From Mallotus nudiflorus (taxonomy: Eukaryota > Streptophyta > Magnoliopsida > Malpighiales > Euphorbiaceae): DNA of 64,000 nucleotides. The notes under the pieces were generated by a model that made no database searches, was not told the origin of the DNA, and worked only from the letters and a program-made list of their open reading frames with translations. Below, in pieces: positions 19,637 through 30,781 of the stretch. The DNA is taken from the NCBI GenBank assembly GCA_947683625.1, contig CANTUR010000240.1, positions 372,001-436,000 on the forward strand, in the 5' to 3' direction. How positions within the stretch are numbered: position 1 is the stretch's first letter; each line of letters opens with the position of its first letter. The translations under genes and the position numbers were made by a program.

Positions 19637-22600
19637 TGTAATATCCCGAATTTTTAAATATTTTTATACTGCATCGGGATATGCAGTGTTAATATTTCTA
19701 TATATTATGATATATTTACGAGTTAATATATATTTAAAACTTATTTTAATTATTTATTATTATTTTAAGTGCTTTACGTAAAATTTTCCCGGGACTTGCA
19801 TTTTCGGGGAAATTTTCACATGAATAATTTACTATTAATTATTTTAAATAGATTTATGAACTTGCATGAACTCATACATATTTTAAAATACTAGATAACG
19901 TGTATATGTGTATTTATTTATTTAATTAGAATTTAATTAATTACCCTAATATTTTATTATTTATTTGTTAGTTTTATTGTTATTTAATTATTTTTATTTG
20001 TTATTAAATTTTTAAAATATTAAATTATAAGTGTGTGGTGTATATTTAATGTGTGTAATTTAATATTATTTTAATATATAGTATAAAGTATATATATATA
20101 TATATATATACATATATATATTTAATATTAACAAATTATAAAAGTTTGGATTAATTACCGAATTGCCACTCGAACTCCTTCTTCATCCCCGACCGTTCCC
20201 CATCACCGTCCACCACTGCTACCATTGATTTCTTGCAGTTAGTGTGCCGTCCGGCGTGCCACCTCCTTCCTCAGTCTTTCCCGCCGCCTGCTGCAGCTGT
20301 TTCCGGCTTCTGGAAGCCATTTTTGGCCGGAGAAGCCGAAAGTGGGAGCAATGTCGTTCACGACGTTTCCAGCCACCATTTTTGACACCGTCGGTCTCTT
20401 TCTTCTCCTTGAGCTTTGGTGAGTGTGATTCCAAGCTTTGTTTCCCTTAAAATGGTCTTGATTTGCTTAGGTTTCGATTTTTCGAATTCAGCCTATTAGG
20501 GTTCTTGATTTTTTTTGAACTTCAATTTGATTTATTCATGAAAAATTCCTTCACAAATGTTGATCCTAGTAGCTTAATCTACATGTGTGAATTTTTGTAG
20601 AATTTTTGGAGATTATTTTGATTTTTGGGTATTTTTGAATATTTTAATATTATTTTCTAATTTTCGGAAATTAATTAATTAAATTATGAAATTGTGTTTT
20701 ATGATAATTATAGGTGTTTAAATGAATTATAGAAATTTATTTGGAATTTTTATGAATTTCTATGTATTTATTTTGAATTTATTTAGGTTTATGTAATTTT
20801 GGAAAATTAGGTTAATTATGTTTTTAATTGAAATTAATTGGTTAATTGAGTTTAATTATTGATATTATTGATAAATATGTTGAGAAAATTAATTTTGAGT
20901 TATATTATTTTTGGTGAATTTTTGAAGTAATTTTAGTATATTTATATATATAAGGGCATTTTGGTAATTTTACATGAAATTGGCTAAAAATGTAATTTAA
21001 TTGGTTTCAATAATTATTTAAGGTATAAAAATGATTTCTACAAATTATTTAGTATTTTCAATTTTATATATAATATAATTAATTAAAACTATTTTTCGTG
21101 ATTTATTTTCAATTTTATATATAATATACGATTTTTCTAATAAAATGAGTTTTTATCGATTTTTACTGTGTTTAAGGGTTAATTATGTAATTTCTAATTA
21201 TTAAATGTATTTCTATGATATAAGGGCATTTTTGGTATTTCTGAAATTGTTTCATGAATTGTGGACCCCGGTCAGTAGACTGTAGTTTGGAGTCCGACCG
21301 AGGGGTTGTGGATGAGTTGTTATGCCTGTTTTTCAAAGTGTGTTTCTTTGCAGGGTCGGCTCTACTCTTTGAGTAGAGAGATGTCCGTTTTACAAGGGAG
21401 GTTCTGTCGAATTTTTGATAGAATTCTCGTAAAACGTGATGTCCGGTCGAACCCTAATTTTGATTCTGTGTTTAATATTCTAGATCGAGTTCTAGGATTT
21501 TCTGTTAGGTTTATTCTGATGTCTGTTATTATTGTTTGTTTAGTTGCGCTGAGACCGAGGCTTAGTGGACCAGGCCCGTCGGACCCATCTCGAGGAGCGC
21601 ACTAAGTGTGAGTTACTATTTTATATATATATATGCTTTAGGATGCATGATTTAGAAATATATGTTTGATTTTGATTATATATGCATAAATAATGTGATT
21701 AGTATTTAAGTATATCTTTAGTTTATTTTTGGTTTATTTTTGGTATATATTAAATTATATGCATGTTTTATTAATAAATTATATTTAAAATGTTTTTAAA
21801 TATATTCCTAGCTTATTTTGTAATTTAATTGGATTTATTTGACGTATAAATACTCGAAATATACCTGGTTTACTTTTGGTATATTTCCAGTATATATATG
21901 GTTTATATTGTTATGTTATTTAAATTCATGCATTATTTATTTGTGAATGAATGTTTTATATTTATTAATGAAGGATTTGGGAGTGTGATTGCTGGAGCTC
22001 AGTTGATCAAGTGTCTCGGGGCCAATCACACTGGCAGTCAGACTGCTGGAGCTCGGTTGACTTAGTGTCTCGGGGCCAGTCTACTGTCCAAATAGAATAA
22101 GTGAATATATTTGGAATAAGTGAGCCTGTATGGCTAGAGTGTTGTCTAACACTGTTTTGAGGTTGCGATTTTCTAGGGTTCTATTTGATCCTTCATAAAC
22201 GATGATTTTTAATAAAAATATATAAAATGATTTTACTGCATATGTGTGTACTTGCCTGTATATATACATATTAGATATATACTGTTGATTGTATGCATTG
22301 TCATTTAGTATGCATGTATATATATTATAGTAATTCACTCAGTGAGGTCTGACTCTCCTTCGTTGACTAATTTTTTAGGAGAGTCATCATCTTCAGACCT
22401 CAGTAGCAGGCCTATACGCCAGATTTCTTCCGCCCCGGCTTCTTTGTGTAAACTGCTTATCTGAGTCTTTAGTTTTATTTTATAATCTAGACACTGCAGT
22501 AGTTGTAAATAAATTATGGGTTTTATGTATTATATTTGTGTAAGTTATGTATTTTGAGAAATTGAACTGAGACTTGTATGAAAGAATTTATCTATATATG

Positions 22601-22779
22601 AGATATGGACATTATTTTGATATTTATGATTTTGTTCCGCTGCATAGTATTTTATTTAACTGTGATATTATTATTACTATTGCATGTTCATTTTATTTTT
22701 AGGCTTGCTACGGGTTCCGGATTCGAAAGAATTCTCGTTCCCTAGCGCCGATCATGGCCCCTGTTTTTGGGTCGTGACA
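19637..22779 (+). mobile_element. Solo LTR, Tekay-like, nested in D (TSD AGAAG)
   Basis: This 3,143-bp LTR has TGTAATATCC...GTCGTGACA ends, flanked by a perfect AGAAG duplication (19632-19636 and 22780-22784). It interrupts D precisely between the protease tail and the start of RT. It shares landmarks with the LTRs of D: a GC-rich pyrimidine block (20160-20450), the inverted repeat at 21386-21436, two GAGCTC...TCTCGGGGCCA modules (21990-22083) and TTCACTCAGTGAGGTCTGAC (22334). It is less decayed than D and keeps clean ends, consistent with a younger insertion followed by LTR-LTR recombination. ORFs inside it are not real genes. Confidence 0.93.
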
Positions 22780-22784
22780 AGAAG

Positions 22785-23760
22785 TTATCTCTCATAGATG
22801 TTCCAATAGCTTGTGAGTTTCTTGACATTTTTCCTAAGGAGTTGCCAAGTTTACCACCTCACTGAGAGATCAAATTTTGTATAGATGTGGTCCTAGGCAT
22901 AACCCCTATTTCGATGCCACCTTACAAAATGGCTCCTATAAAGTTAAAATAATTAAAAAAGCAGTTGTAAGATTTGCTGGGCAAGGGTTTCATTAGACAT
23001 GGTGTTTCTCTTTGGGGTGCACCAGTCCTTTTTATAAAGAAAAAGGATGGTACACTGAGACTGTGCATGTATTATAAAGAGCTGAATAAGGCGACAGTGA
23101 AGAACAAGTATCATCTTCCAAGGATAGATGATTTATTTGATCAACTTCAGGGTGCATAGTTCTTTCCCAAGTTTGACTTGAGGTCATGTTATCATCAGTT
23201 GCGGATCAGTGAAGCTGATGTTCCTAAAATGGCATTATGCACTCGATATGGTCACTATGAGTTTCTAATAATGTCCTTCGAGTTGACTAATGCACCAGTT
23301 GCTTTTATGGACCTTATGAACAAGGTATTTAGACTATTGGTGGTCAGTTTATGGTAGTCTTCATTAATAATATACTTGTATATTTAAAGAGTATGGAAGA
23401 GCACGTATATCACTTGAGGACAGTACTACAGACACTGAGAGAACATAAGCTTTGTGCTAAATTCTCAAAGTGTGAATTTTGGTTAGCGAGTGTTGCATTC
23501 CTTAGACATGTGGTGTCTAAAGATGGTATTTAGGTTGGTCCACAAAAGATTAAACCATTTTCTGAATGGGCTAGACTTAGTCATGTAGATTCAAAGTTTT
23601 TTGGGTTTGGCTGAGTACTATAGGAGATTTTTGCAGGATTTCTCAAGAATTGTAGCTCCTATAACTCGCCTAACTCAAAAGAATCTGAAGTTTGCATGGT
23701 CAAATGCTTGTGAGAATAATTTTCAGTTATTGAAGGAGAAGTTAACCACAGCTCCAGTTA
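22785..23760 (+). pseudogene. Reverse transcriptase of chromovirus D, broken
   Basis: The order of motifs is typical: IDVPIACEFLDIFPKELP (about 22795), PPYKMAP (22920), GFIRHGVSLWGAPVLFIKKK (22985-23045), LNKATVKNKYHLPRIDD (23085-23135), FDLRSCYHQLRI (23172), then the catalytic box at about 23350, which reads VVFINNILVY. The family has YVDD or FVDD, so both catalytic aspartates are replaced by Asn. LRTVLQTLREHKLCAKFSKC follows at 23415-23475. Stops at 23158 and 23534, and a frameshift near 23340, also break it. Confidence 0.88.
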
Positions 23761-24240
23761 TGACCTTACCTAATTGAGAAGATAAATTTACTGTGTATTA
23801 TGATGCCTCTAAAGTCGGTCTAGGTTGTGTGTTAATGTAGAATGGTAAGGTGATAGCTTATGCTTCGAGGCAGTTGAAAAAGTATAAACAAAATTATCCT
23901 ACTCATGACCTAGAGATGGTTGTAGTGATCTTTGCTCTCAAGATTTGGAGACATTATTTATATGGGGTGACTTATGAGATTTTCACAGATCATAAGAGTT
24001 TGAAGTACATTTTCTAGTAGAGAGATATGAACTTAAAGCAGAGGAGATGGTTGGAACTCCTGAAGGATTATGATTACGATGTTCTTTATCATCCAAGGAA
24101 AGCTAATGTGGTAGCAGATGCTTTGAGTAGGAAGTCCTTAGGTAGTCTTGCTCACATTAGTATGGAGAGGAGACCTTTGATCCAAGAGTTTCATGAGTTA
24201 GTGGATTAAGGTTTAATGATGAAGATTAGCATATCATAAG
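23761..24240 (+). pseudogene. RNase H of chromovirus D, broken
   Basis: This is the RNase H domain that follows RT. Motifs: FTVYYDASKVGLGCVL (about 23790), AYASRQLKKYKQNYPTHDLE (about 23860), FALKIWRHYLYG (about 23930), IFTDHKSLKYIF (about 23980) and VADALSRKS (24110-24140). The catalytic Asp-Glu-Asp positions (YYDAS, HDLE, FTDHKS) are present. In-frame stops at the position after CVLM and in the QQRDMN-equivalent break the frame. Confidence 0.85.
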
Positions 24241-24269
24241 GACTATTAGCTCAATTTAGAGTCAAATCA

Positions 24270-25240
24270 ATGTTGAAAGATAGGATTAAGGTAGCTCAAG
24301 AACGAGATCCTATTCTAGCAAAGCTTGAGGAGAATGTTCATAAGGGGAAGTTCACTTATCTCACACTTAATGATGAAGGTATTTTATGGATTAGTGGTAG
24401 ATTATTCATTCCTAATGTGGATAATTTAAGAGAGAAGATCCTTAAAGAAGCGCATTCTACAACTTACAATGTACATCCAGGTGTTAATAAGATGTACCAC
24501 AGCATTTAAGATTTATAATGGTGGGATGGATTGAAGAAGGATGTAGCTAATGATTTTTTAAGTGCTTGACTCGTTAGTAGGTGAAACCTGAGCATTAGAA
24601 TCCTTTTGGGAAGCTTCAACCTCTTCCTATTCCTAAATGGAAATGTGAGAGAGTTGATATGGATTTTATGGTAGGGTTACGTTGTTCAAAGGATGGATAC
24701 AATTCCATCTAGGTGATTATGGACAGGTTAACCCAATTAACTCATTTATTACCAATTAAAGCTACTTATTCTATAGCTAAGTTGGTTAAGTTGTATATTA
24801 AGCACATTGTGTGCCTTCATGGAGTGCCTGCTTCCATTATATCTGATAGAGGTTCAGTGTTTACCTCTCAATTTTGGCAGAAGTTGTAGGAAGCAATAGG
24901 CACCAAGCTTGATTTCAGTACTACTTTTCACCCTCAAACAGATGGTCAATTTGAGAGGATGATCCAAACACTTGAGGATATGTTAACAATGTGTGTATTA
25001 GATCTTGGAGGTAGTTGGGATGATCATTTGCCACTTGTAGAATTTTCTTATAATAACAACTACCATAGCAGTATTGAAATGGCACCATATGAAGCTCTAT
25101 ATGAAAGGAAGTGTAGATCCCTTGTATATTGGGATGAGATTGGAGAGAGAGCGTTAACTAGACTGGAGATTATCCAGGATGCAGCAGAGAAGGTTGTTTT
25201 AATCAGAAGGAGATTAAAAACTGTAGCTAGCAGATAGAGG
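24270..25240 (+). pseudogene. Integrase of chromovirus D, broken
   Basis: The zinc-binding N-terminus spans about 24420-24580 (AHSTTYNVHPGVNKMYHSI, then a damaged CxxC). The catalytic core has VDMDF (24655), IMDRLTQLTHLLPIK (24715-24760), ISDRGSVFTSQFW (24838-24880), FHPQTDGQFERMIQTLEDML (24927-24985) and the downstream SYNNNYHSSIEMAPYEALYE (25047-25110). The D-D-E residues are visible (MDF, SDRG, FERM with the Glu retained), but stops within 24480-24900 separate the parts. Confidence 0.87.
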
Positions 25241-25267
25241 ACCTATACGGATCTAAAGCACAGAGAT

Positions 25268-25670
25268 GTGGAGTTTCAAGTTAGAGACTATATGTTTCTG
25301 AAGGTGTCTCCGATAAAGGGTGTGATGAGGTTTAGCAAGAAGGGAAAATTAGCACCGAGATATATTAGACCATTGGAGATTCTGGAGAGAGTGGGCACGA
25401 TTACATATCAATTGGCTTTGCCTTTGAATCTATCTCAAGGGTCCCACTATTCCATATCTCGATGCTAAGGAAGTATATTTTAGACCCTTCGCACGTATTG
25501 CAGCTTGAGAGTGTGGAAGTGAACAAAGACCTGATATATGAGGAGGAGCCAGTCACGATAGTGGATTATGCAGATCTTGATGGTCAAAGTATTATGGAGG
25601 AGCAACAACGTGAAGGAGCACATGTGGGAGACTGAGGCTGAGATGTGAGTGGCCTACCCTTAGTTTTTTC
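25268..25670 (+). pseudogene. Integrase C-terminus and chromodomain remnant of D
   Basis: The frame 25268-25468 carries the conserved VSPIKGVMRFSKKGKLAPRY stretch and VGTITYQLALP, followed after a frameshift by HISMLRKY and DPSHVL. Then EEEPVTIVDY and, in another frame, NNVKEHMWETEAEM form a worn chromodomain. A chromodomain guides integration toward marked chromatin in chromoviruses. The domain order and the ML-RKY...DPSHVL link point to the Tekay clade. Confidence 0.8.
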
Positions 25671-25725
25671 CTCAATGAATTCCTATTTTCTATTTTTTTA
25701 TTTGAAAATTCAAGGATAAATTTTT

Positions 25726-25740
25726 GTAAGGGGGAAAGAT
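25726..25740 (+). other. Polypurine tract of D
   Basis: GTAAGGGGGAAAGAT immediately precedes the 3' LTR at 25741. The same motif, as TATAAGGAGGGAAGAT on the minus strand, precedes the LTR of E at 33520. Confidence 0.88.
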
Positions 25741-27074
25741 TGTTATAACCCGATATTTTTAAAAATTATTAAATTAATTTTGAGATATGCAATATTAATA
25801 AATATTTTAAATTTTTATATATTATGATTGTTTTATGTAATTTAATTTTAGTGTTGTATATTATTATTTATTTATCTATTAATATTATTATTGTTATTAT
25901 TTATGAATAGTATTAAATTATTTTATTTTAAATATTTTAATTTATAGTGGTGATTTTATTTAAAAGTAATCATTTAATTCAAAAAATATTATTATTATTA
26001 TTATTATACATGTGCGTGTGTTGTTGTATTTTGTCTTTTTCCTAGTTAATTAATTAGAAAAAAACAAGACATTAAAATTTTCAGGTTTCCTTATCTCCCT
26101 CCTTTTTCTTTTTTCTTTCTTTTCTTTTCTTATTCTTCTTCTTCTTCTTCTCCGGTTTCTATCAGCGCCACCCACACCTTCGCCAGCCACCACTGAACCA
26201 CCACCACCTCTTCCTTTCCCTTTGTTTATGTCGTCGTCTGCAGCCTTCTTCTTCCCCATCACCAGTGAGAAGCAGAAACGCAGCAGCGGCAACTACAGCA
26301 ACGCCGACAACATTTTGGTGGAGAAAGCTTGTTCTGCTGGGCTAGTTTGACTCCTCTCAATCTGAGCAAGCTCATTCTCTAGTCGTTTTGAGCTTAGAAG
26401 ATCTGGTTAGTGATCTATGCTCAAGTTTTAGTTTAGGTCAACTTAGGTTTTTCATTTTTTGAGCTTGATTTTGTGTGATTCATGCTTAATTCCTTTAGAA
26501 ATGTTGTTGTGTTCAACTAGAGCTACTCAAATATATTTTTGTTTGATTTTTCTAAATTAATTGGATTTTTTGTGTTTTGATTTTTTGGCGAGTCATTGTT
26601 CTGGCGACCCTTGCTGGAAATTTTTTATATTTTTAATAAATTGTTTAAATTATTTTAATTATAGTTTGTGAAGAAAATTGGGTGAAATTGATTGTAGATT
26701 TTTAGTTACGAATTTATTTAGTCTATGCGTAAAATTGTATTTTTGAAAAATAGGGTGAATTTTATTAATCATATGATTTTTATTGAAAATAATACTAATT
26801 AGTATATTTAATATAAACGTTAAGCTTTATATTTGAGAAAATAGATTTTTACGAATTTATAGTAATTTTGGTTAATTTTCGGTAAAATATTTAGTATTAT
26901 GGTAATTTTTTATAAAATATAGATTTTCTTTTATATTAATTAAAGTTTTAATTCTGATGTACTTTTATATTATTTTTGCATGTGTTTTTATTTTAAGGCT
27001 TGTTACGAGTTTCAGATTCGAAAAAATTATTATTTTCTAGCGCTGGTCATAACTCTCCAGTTTGAGTCATGATA
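25741..27074 (+). repeat. 3' LTR of chromovirus D, internally deleted
   Basis: It starts TGTTATAACCCG and matches the 5' LTR up to about 26908 (equivalent to about 15715). It then jumps to sequence equivalent to 17527 onward. About 1.8 kb, including the conserved inverted repeat and the TCTCGGGG modules, is missing. It ends at 27074 before the TGAAG duplication. Confidence 0.88.
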
Positions 27075-27329
27075 TGAAGTCATATCATATAATTATTTAA
27101 ATAAAATAATTATAAAAATTGTAATGAATTATAACTATATTAAGTTAATATTTAATTTTTATATAAATAAATAACATTGTTATTATTTTTTAAATTTTTA
27201 TTTAATAATAATAATAATAATATGTTTACTTGTTTATTTACTATATATCATGAGTTAATTTTTTGTTCACATAGTTGTTCATTAGTGTGTATATATATAT
27301 AAAATTAAGTCAGTTTAAACTGAACTTTT

Positions 27330-27415
27330 TGGTTTTGAAAAAATAGAAACGAAACCAAAATTATCAGTTTTTTGTTTAGTTTTGGCTCAGTTTGATTCCT
27401 GCACACCCTTAGGGT

Positions 27416-27461
<46 letters not shown>

Positions 27462-27682
27462 AAAGTTTCTGGTCTAGGAGTTAAACTTCAATTCAACACA
27501 AAATTTCTGTGAAATAATTCGAAATTCGTACAATTATTTCTGTGAACTAATTTTTCAATCCTTTTAATTACAATACAATATATGCAAAATTACTGTTGCT
27601 TATAGAAATCAAATTTAGCTCATTAATATGCTTTGCTTGTTGATAGTTTTTGCATTAGAAATTTAATTTTTAAGGTTTAATA
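27330..27682 (+). repeat. About 345-bp direct repeat, left copy
   Basis: From AAAATAGAAACGAAACC through GCACACCCTTAGGGT, a poly-T run (27420-27457) and TTTTTGCTGAAAGTTTCTGG to TTTAAGGTTTAA, this matches 28886-29222 closely. The right copy has a much shorter T run. The TGCACACCCTTA motif resembles the terminal inverted repeat of hAT-type plant MITEs (TAGGGGTGTGCA) but no partner end was found. Confidence 0.8.
27420..27457 (+). repeat. Poly-T tract, 38 bp
   Basis: This is an uninterrupted T run inside the left copy of the direct repeat. The right copy has TTAATTTTTTTGGCAATC-TTTTTTT instead, so the run is a slippage expansion. Confidence 0.97.
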
Positions 27683-28259
27683 GGAAATTTTGTTGAGAAT
27701 ATAAGAAAAGTACTATCAAGATGTATATGGAGTTAATGGTTTAGAAAATATTGAAATTATAACATTTAGAAGAGGTTTCAATTTTCTATTTTATGAAAAC
27801 GTTAAAAAAAAAAAAGGTAAAATGAAATTAAAAAAAATTCCATAAATAAGTACAATATAAGAAGACAGTTTGGGTTTCCTCTTGATTGAAAAAAGCACAT
27901 TGGAGAATATGAAGATTCTATATCTTTTTTTTTTTTTTAATAGTAGGTTCCATTTTTCTTATTTAATAAATTTCTTCCTAAATGTAAAATGAAAAAAAGA
28001 AAAAGGAAAAGTCCATTCATAATTTCATCTCAAACTCACAACTCTGAAATGCAATAGATTTCACATAAAAATGCAGTTTATAGGGTAATTATTTTTAACT
28101 CAAAAAATATATTTTTTTTTTTACATTTTATTTTACATTATTTATACATCTTACATATTACATTCGATGTTTATATATTTTTACAGTTAATCCAACACAA
28201 ATAGTTTTTTAGTTTTTTAATAATTTTATAAAAAATAAATAAATTATTTGTTGGTAATT
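27683..28259 (+). other. AT-rich intergenic DNA, no gene seen
   Basis: This segment between the direct repeat and copy 2 of the palindrome-rich repeat has homopolymer A and T runs and no recognisable ORF, RNA gene or element. Confidence 0.5.
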
Positions 28260-28880
28260 GTAATAATTATTGTTTGGACTGCAAAAAGTATCATTGGCCA
28301 TTTATATGATCAAGGCATAATCAACCTTATTTTAATTTTAGCCAACTTAATTTTGAAGTATTAATATGTGTATTTTAAGTGTGTATAAGCTAGGTGCATA
28401 TTAAAGGCATTTCCAAACTTATTGTTTAAGGAATAGCATTTTAGCAGTGATGCTCATGATCTTTATCATGATTCTAAGCATCCCCACAAACACAACCTTA
28501 AAGAAATGCTTAAGTTTTAAATCTATCAAGTGACCCTCATAGTCTTGATCACGATCGTGAGATCATTCGTGACAATGAGATCATGACTGTGATCAAGAAG
28601 ATCATAATCATAAGTCAAGTTAAAAGAATTGACAAACTAAGTAGTGAACCTCATCATCTGAGTCACGATCATGAGGTGGTAAATCATGAGTATGACTAAG
28701 ACTATCATGAACCTTACCAACTGGAGCTGAAGAATAACTTTGCAAAGTGACCCTCATGATCCTGAATGAAGGTTTGATCCCGAGTCAGACAAAATGAGTC
28801 TCGAGCCGGACCAAATTGGAGACAATTAAAGGACTCACACGTTGACCTTCACGGTCCTATGTCATATTGTGTGTGTAATT
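28260..28880 (+). repeat. Palindrome-rich repeat (TCATGATC family), copy 2 of 3
   Basis: It is colinear with 12940-13560, starting ACTGCAAAAAGTATCATTGG and ending near GTCATATTGTGTGTGT. It contains the same GATCATGA-type palindromes and the phrase AAAGAATTGACAAACT. Confidence 0.8.
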
Positions 28881-28885
28881 TTTTG

Positions 28886-29222
28886 GTTTTGAAATAATAG
28901 AAACCGAACGAAAATTATCAGTTTTTTGTTTAGTTTTGGTTCTGTTCAATTTCTGCACACCCTTAGGGTGACTTAATTTTTTTGGCAATCTTTTTTTGCT
29001 GAAAGTTTCTGGTTTAGGAGTTAAACTTCAATTCAACACGAAATTTCTATGAAATAATTTGAAATTCATATAATTATTTCTGCGAACTAATTTGTGAATC
29101 CTTTTATTTACAATACATTATATGCAAAATTACTGTTTCTCATATAAATCAAATTTAGCTCATTAATATGCTTTACTTGTTGGTAGTTTTTGCATTAGAA
29201 ATTTAATTTTTAAGGTTTAACT
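28886..29222 (+). repeat. About 345-bp direct repeat, right copy
   Basis: This is the second copy of 27330-27682. It ends at the same TTTAAGGTTTAA, after which the flanks differ (TAGGAAATTT on the left copy, CTAGCATGTGG here). Confidence 0.8.
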
Positions 29223-30124
29223 AGCATGTGGCCCACGTGAGATTAGTTTTTTGTTAAAAATATTTTTTATTTTAAAATGTATAATAAAATTATATTTAAT
29301 AATATGTTCAAATTAATTATATTTTTAATTTAGTAAGAAAATAATAAAATGTTGATGTTTGTTATTTTTGGTAATTAGAATAAATATATTTGATGTAGGT
29401 AATTATTTTGTAATATTTTTTGTGGGAAATAATTTGAAATAATCAAATAAATACTTATAAATGTAATTTTCTTATTAAAAAAATAGATATTTTATAAATT
29501 GTAGAGAAAGTAAATAAATATTTCATAGTGAATAGATTGGGTACAATTTTGTAAGTTCATAACATAATATTTGATGGTAATAATGACTCATTAAGATAAT
29601 ATTATAATTAATATAAAAATTAAAATATTATAATTAATAAAATAAAGTAGCGTAAAATATAAAATAATGACTCAAATAAGATAATATTTAGTGCAAACAA
29701 ATTATTACAATTATAAATATGATTAATAAAAAATATCAACTTCAAAAATAAAAATAAGAACGAAAAATTAATATTACAACACAGAAGAAAATAAACCATT
29801 AACGACAACTCAACACAAAATTACAAAATCCATTATAAATTAACACATACGTACCTCTATAGCTCAAAATATAATGTGTTAAACACTATGCGTTAAAGAC
29901 CCAGCACCACCACTCCGTCCCTCCCCAAAACATGCATGCAAATTTATAGAAAAAGCCTTTCTAACATATATACACCCCGTAAATCCACTCACAGCACACA
30001 TAGAGACACAAAACGCATCACTCATCCCAAAAGTGGCAAAAGAGTACCCAAAAACCATTAATATATTGTTATTGTACCATTTCTATATTCCCTTCATAAT
30101 ATTTCTCCTCAACAATCCATCATC
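29223..30124 (+). other. AT-rich intergenic DNA, promoter-like at its right end
   Basis: 29223-29880 is low-complexity AT-rich DNA without a gene. From about 29880 to 30124 composition changes to C-rich, A-rich leader-like DNA (ACCACCACTCCGTCCCTCC, ATATATACACC, CATCTTGTC), the style of a plant gene promoter or 5' leader. No element signature is seen here. Confidence 0.35.
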
Positions 30125-30364
30125 TTGTCTAATTATCTAATCTTCGGGAAAAAAAAAAAAAAAAAAAAACCCTATGTTCTCCACTTTCTTGCTCAAATCC
30201 ACCTAATGGGTACTCCCAGATTTTCTTTATCTTCTATTTTCCTTCAAGTTGCTGATGAGCTTGTCTTTAGTAGAATCAAAGACATATTGGCAAGATATAG
30301 ACATGTTGAAAGAGTTGAAAGTGGGCTTGAGCCAAGCTCAGTGAGTCCAGGTTCTTGCGATATA
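30125..30364 (+). other. Possible host exon fragment (unrecognised protein)
   Basis: A frame open at 30125-30433 includes, after a 21-A run, MGTPRFSLSSIFLQ (ATG at 30207) and then VADELVFSRIKDILARYRHV and VESGLEPSSVSPG. The second part (about 30250-30350) is flanked by TTTTCCTTCAAG, a good 3' splice acceptor, and by CCAGGTTCTT, a good 5' splice donor. The codon content is unlike the surrounding AT-rich DNA. I do not recognise the protein. It could be the first coding exon of a plant gene whose intron now holds LTR sequence, or a gene fragment carried by an element, or chance. Confidence 0.3.
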
Positions 30365-30781
30365 TATATATATATACTTAACTTTACATTTGTAATACAC
30401 AAAAATATATATACATATATATACTACACATAAACACATGCACATATATTAACAATAATATAGTACTAATAATAATAATAATACTATCACATGCATAATA
30501 ATAATACATGCATGCAATAATACTATTAATAATAATAACAATAATAAATAACAATAAAGATACTAAAAATAATACTATTAAAAATATTAGCAATGAAAAG
30601 GATTTTAATACTTTAAATAATAAAACTCACAAATTAATTATTTTACATAAATAAAATATTTAGAATAAAATAAATTAATAATATACACAATTCATGATAA
30701 TATATAAATAAAATTTAAAATTTATTAACACTGCATATCCCAAAATAATTTTATATTATTTAAAATATCAGGTCATTACAA
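30365..30781 (-). repeat. Head of a Tekay-like LTR, minus strand
   Basis: Read on the minus strand from 30781, TGTAATGACCTGATATTTT and then GGGATATGCAGTGTTAATA match the start of the solo LTR at 19637 (TGTAATATCC..., GGGATATGCAGTGTTAATA). It runs through ATT- and TA-rich repeats and stops near the possible exon at 30364. It directly follows the truncated end of the LTR of E. Confidence 0.65.

Larger units (their letters stand above)
14668..27074 (+). mobile_element. Ty3-gypsy chromovirus D, Tekay/Del-like, with nested solo LTR
   Basis: This element is complete at its ends: a 5' LTR (14668-17653), a tRNA-Met-like primer site, gag, protease, [a nested solo LTR 19637-22779], RT, RNase H, integrase, chromodomain remnant, polypurine tract and 3' LTR (25741-27074). 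A perfect TGAAG duplication flanks it at 14663-14667 and 27075-27079. LTR ends TGTTATAA...CATGATA are decayed versions of the TG...CA ends. The primer site, PPT GTAAGGGGGAAAGAT and chromodomain remnant fit the Tekay (Del) clade. All ORFs are interrupted. Confidence 0.9.

Noticed and set aside
20219..20450. GC-rich ORFs inside the solo LTR
   Set aside because: The segment corresponds to the GC-rich leader-like block shared by all Tekay LTRs here; neither strand gives a known domain.
26050..26292. 80-codon minus-strand ORF with Gly and Arg runs
   Set aside because: It is the pyrimidine-rich LTR block of D read backwards; low-complexity Arg/Lys runs come from CTT/TTC repeats.
29620..29808. 62-codon Phe/Leu/Ile-rich minus-strand ORF
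   Set aside because: AT-rich DNA with hydrophobic low-complexity translation; no start context or homology signal.
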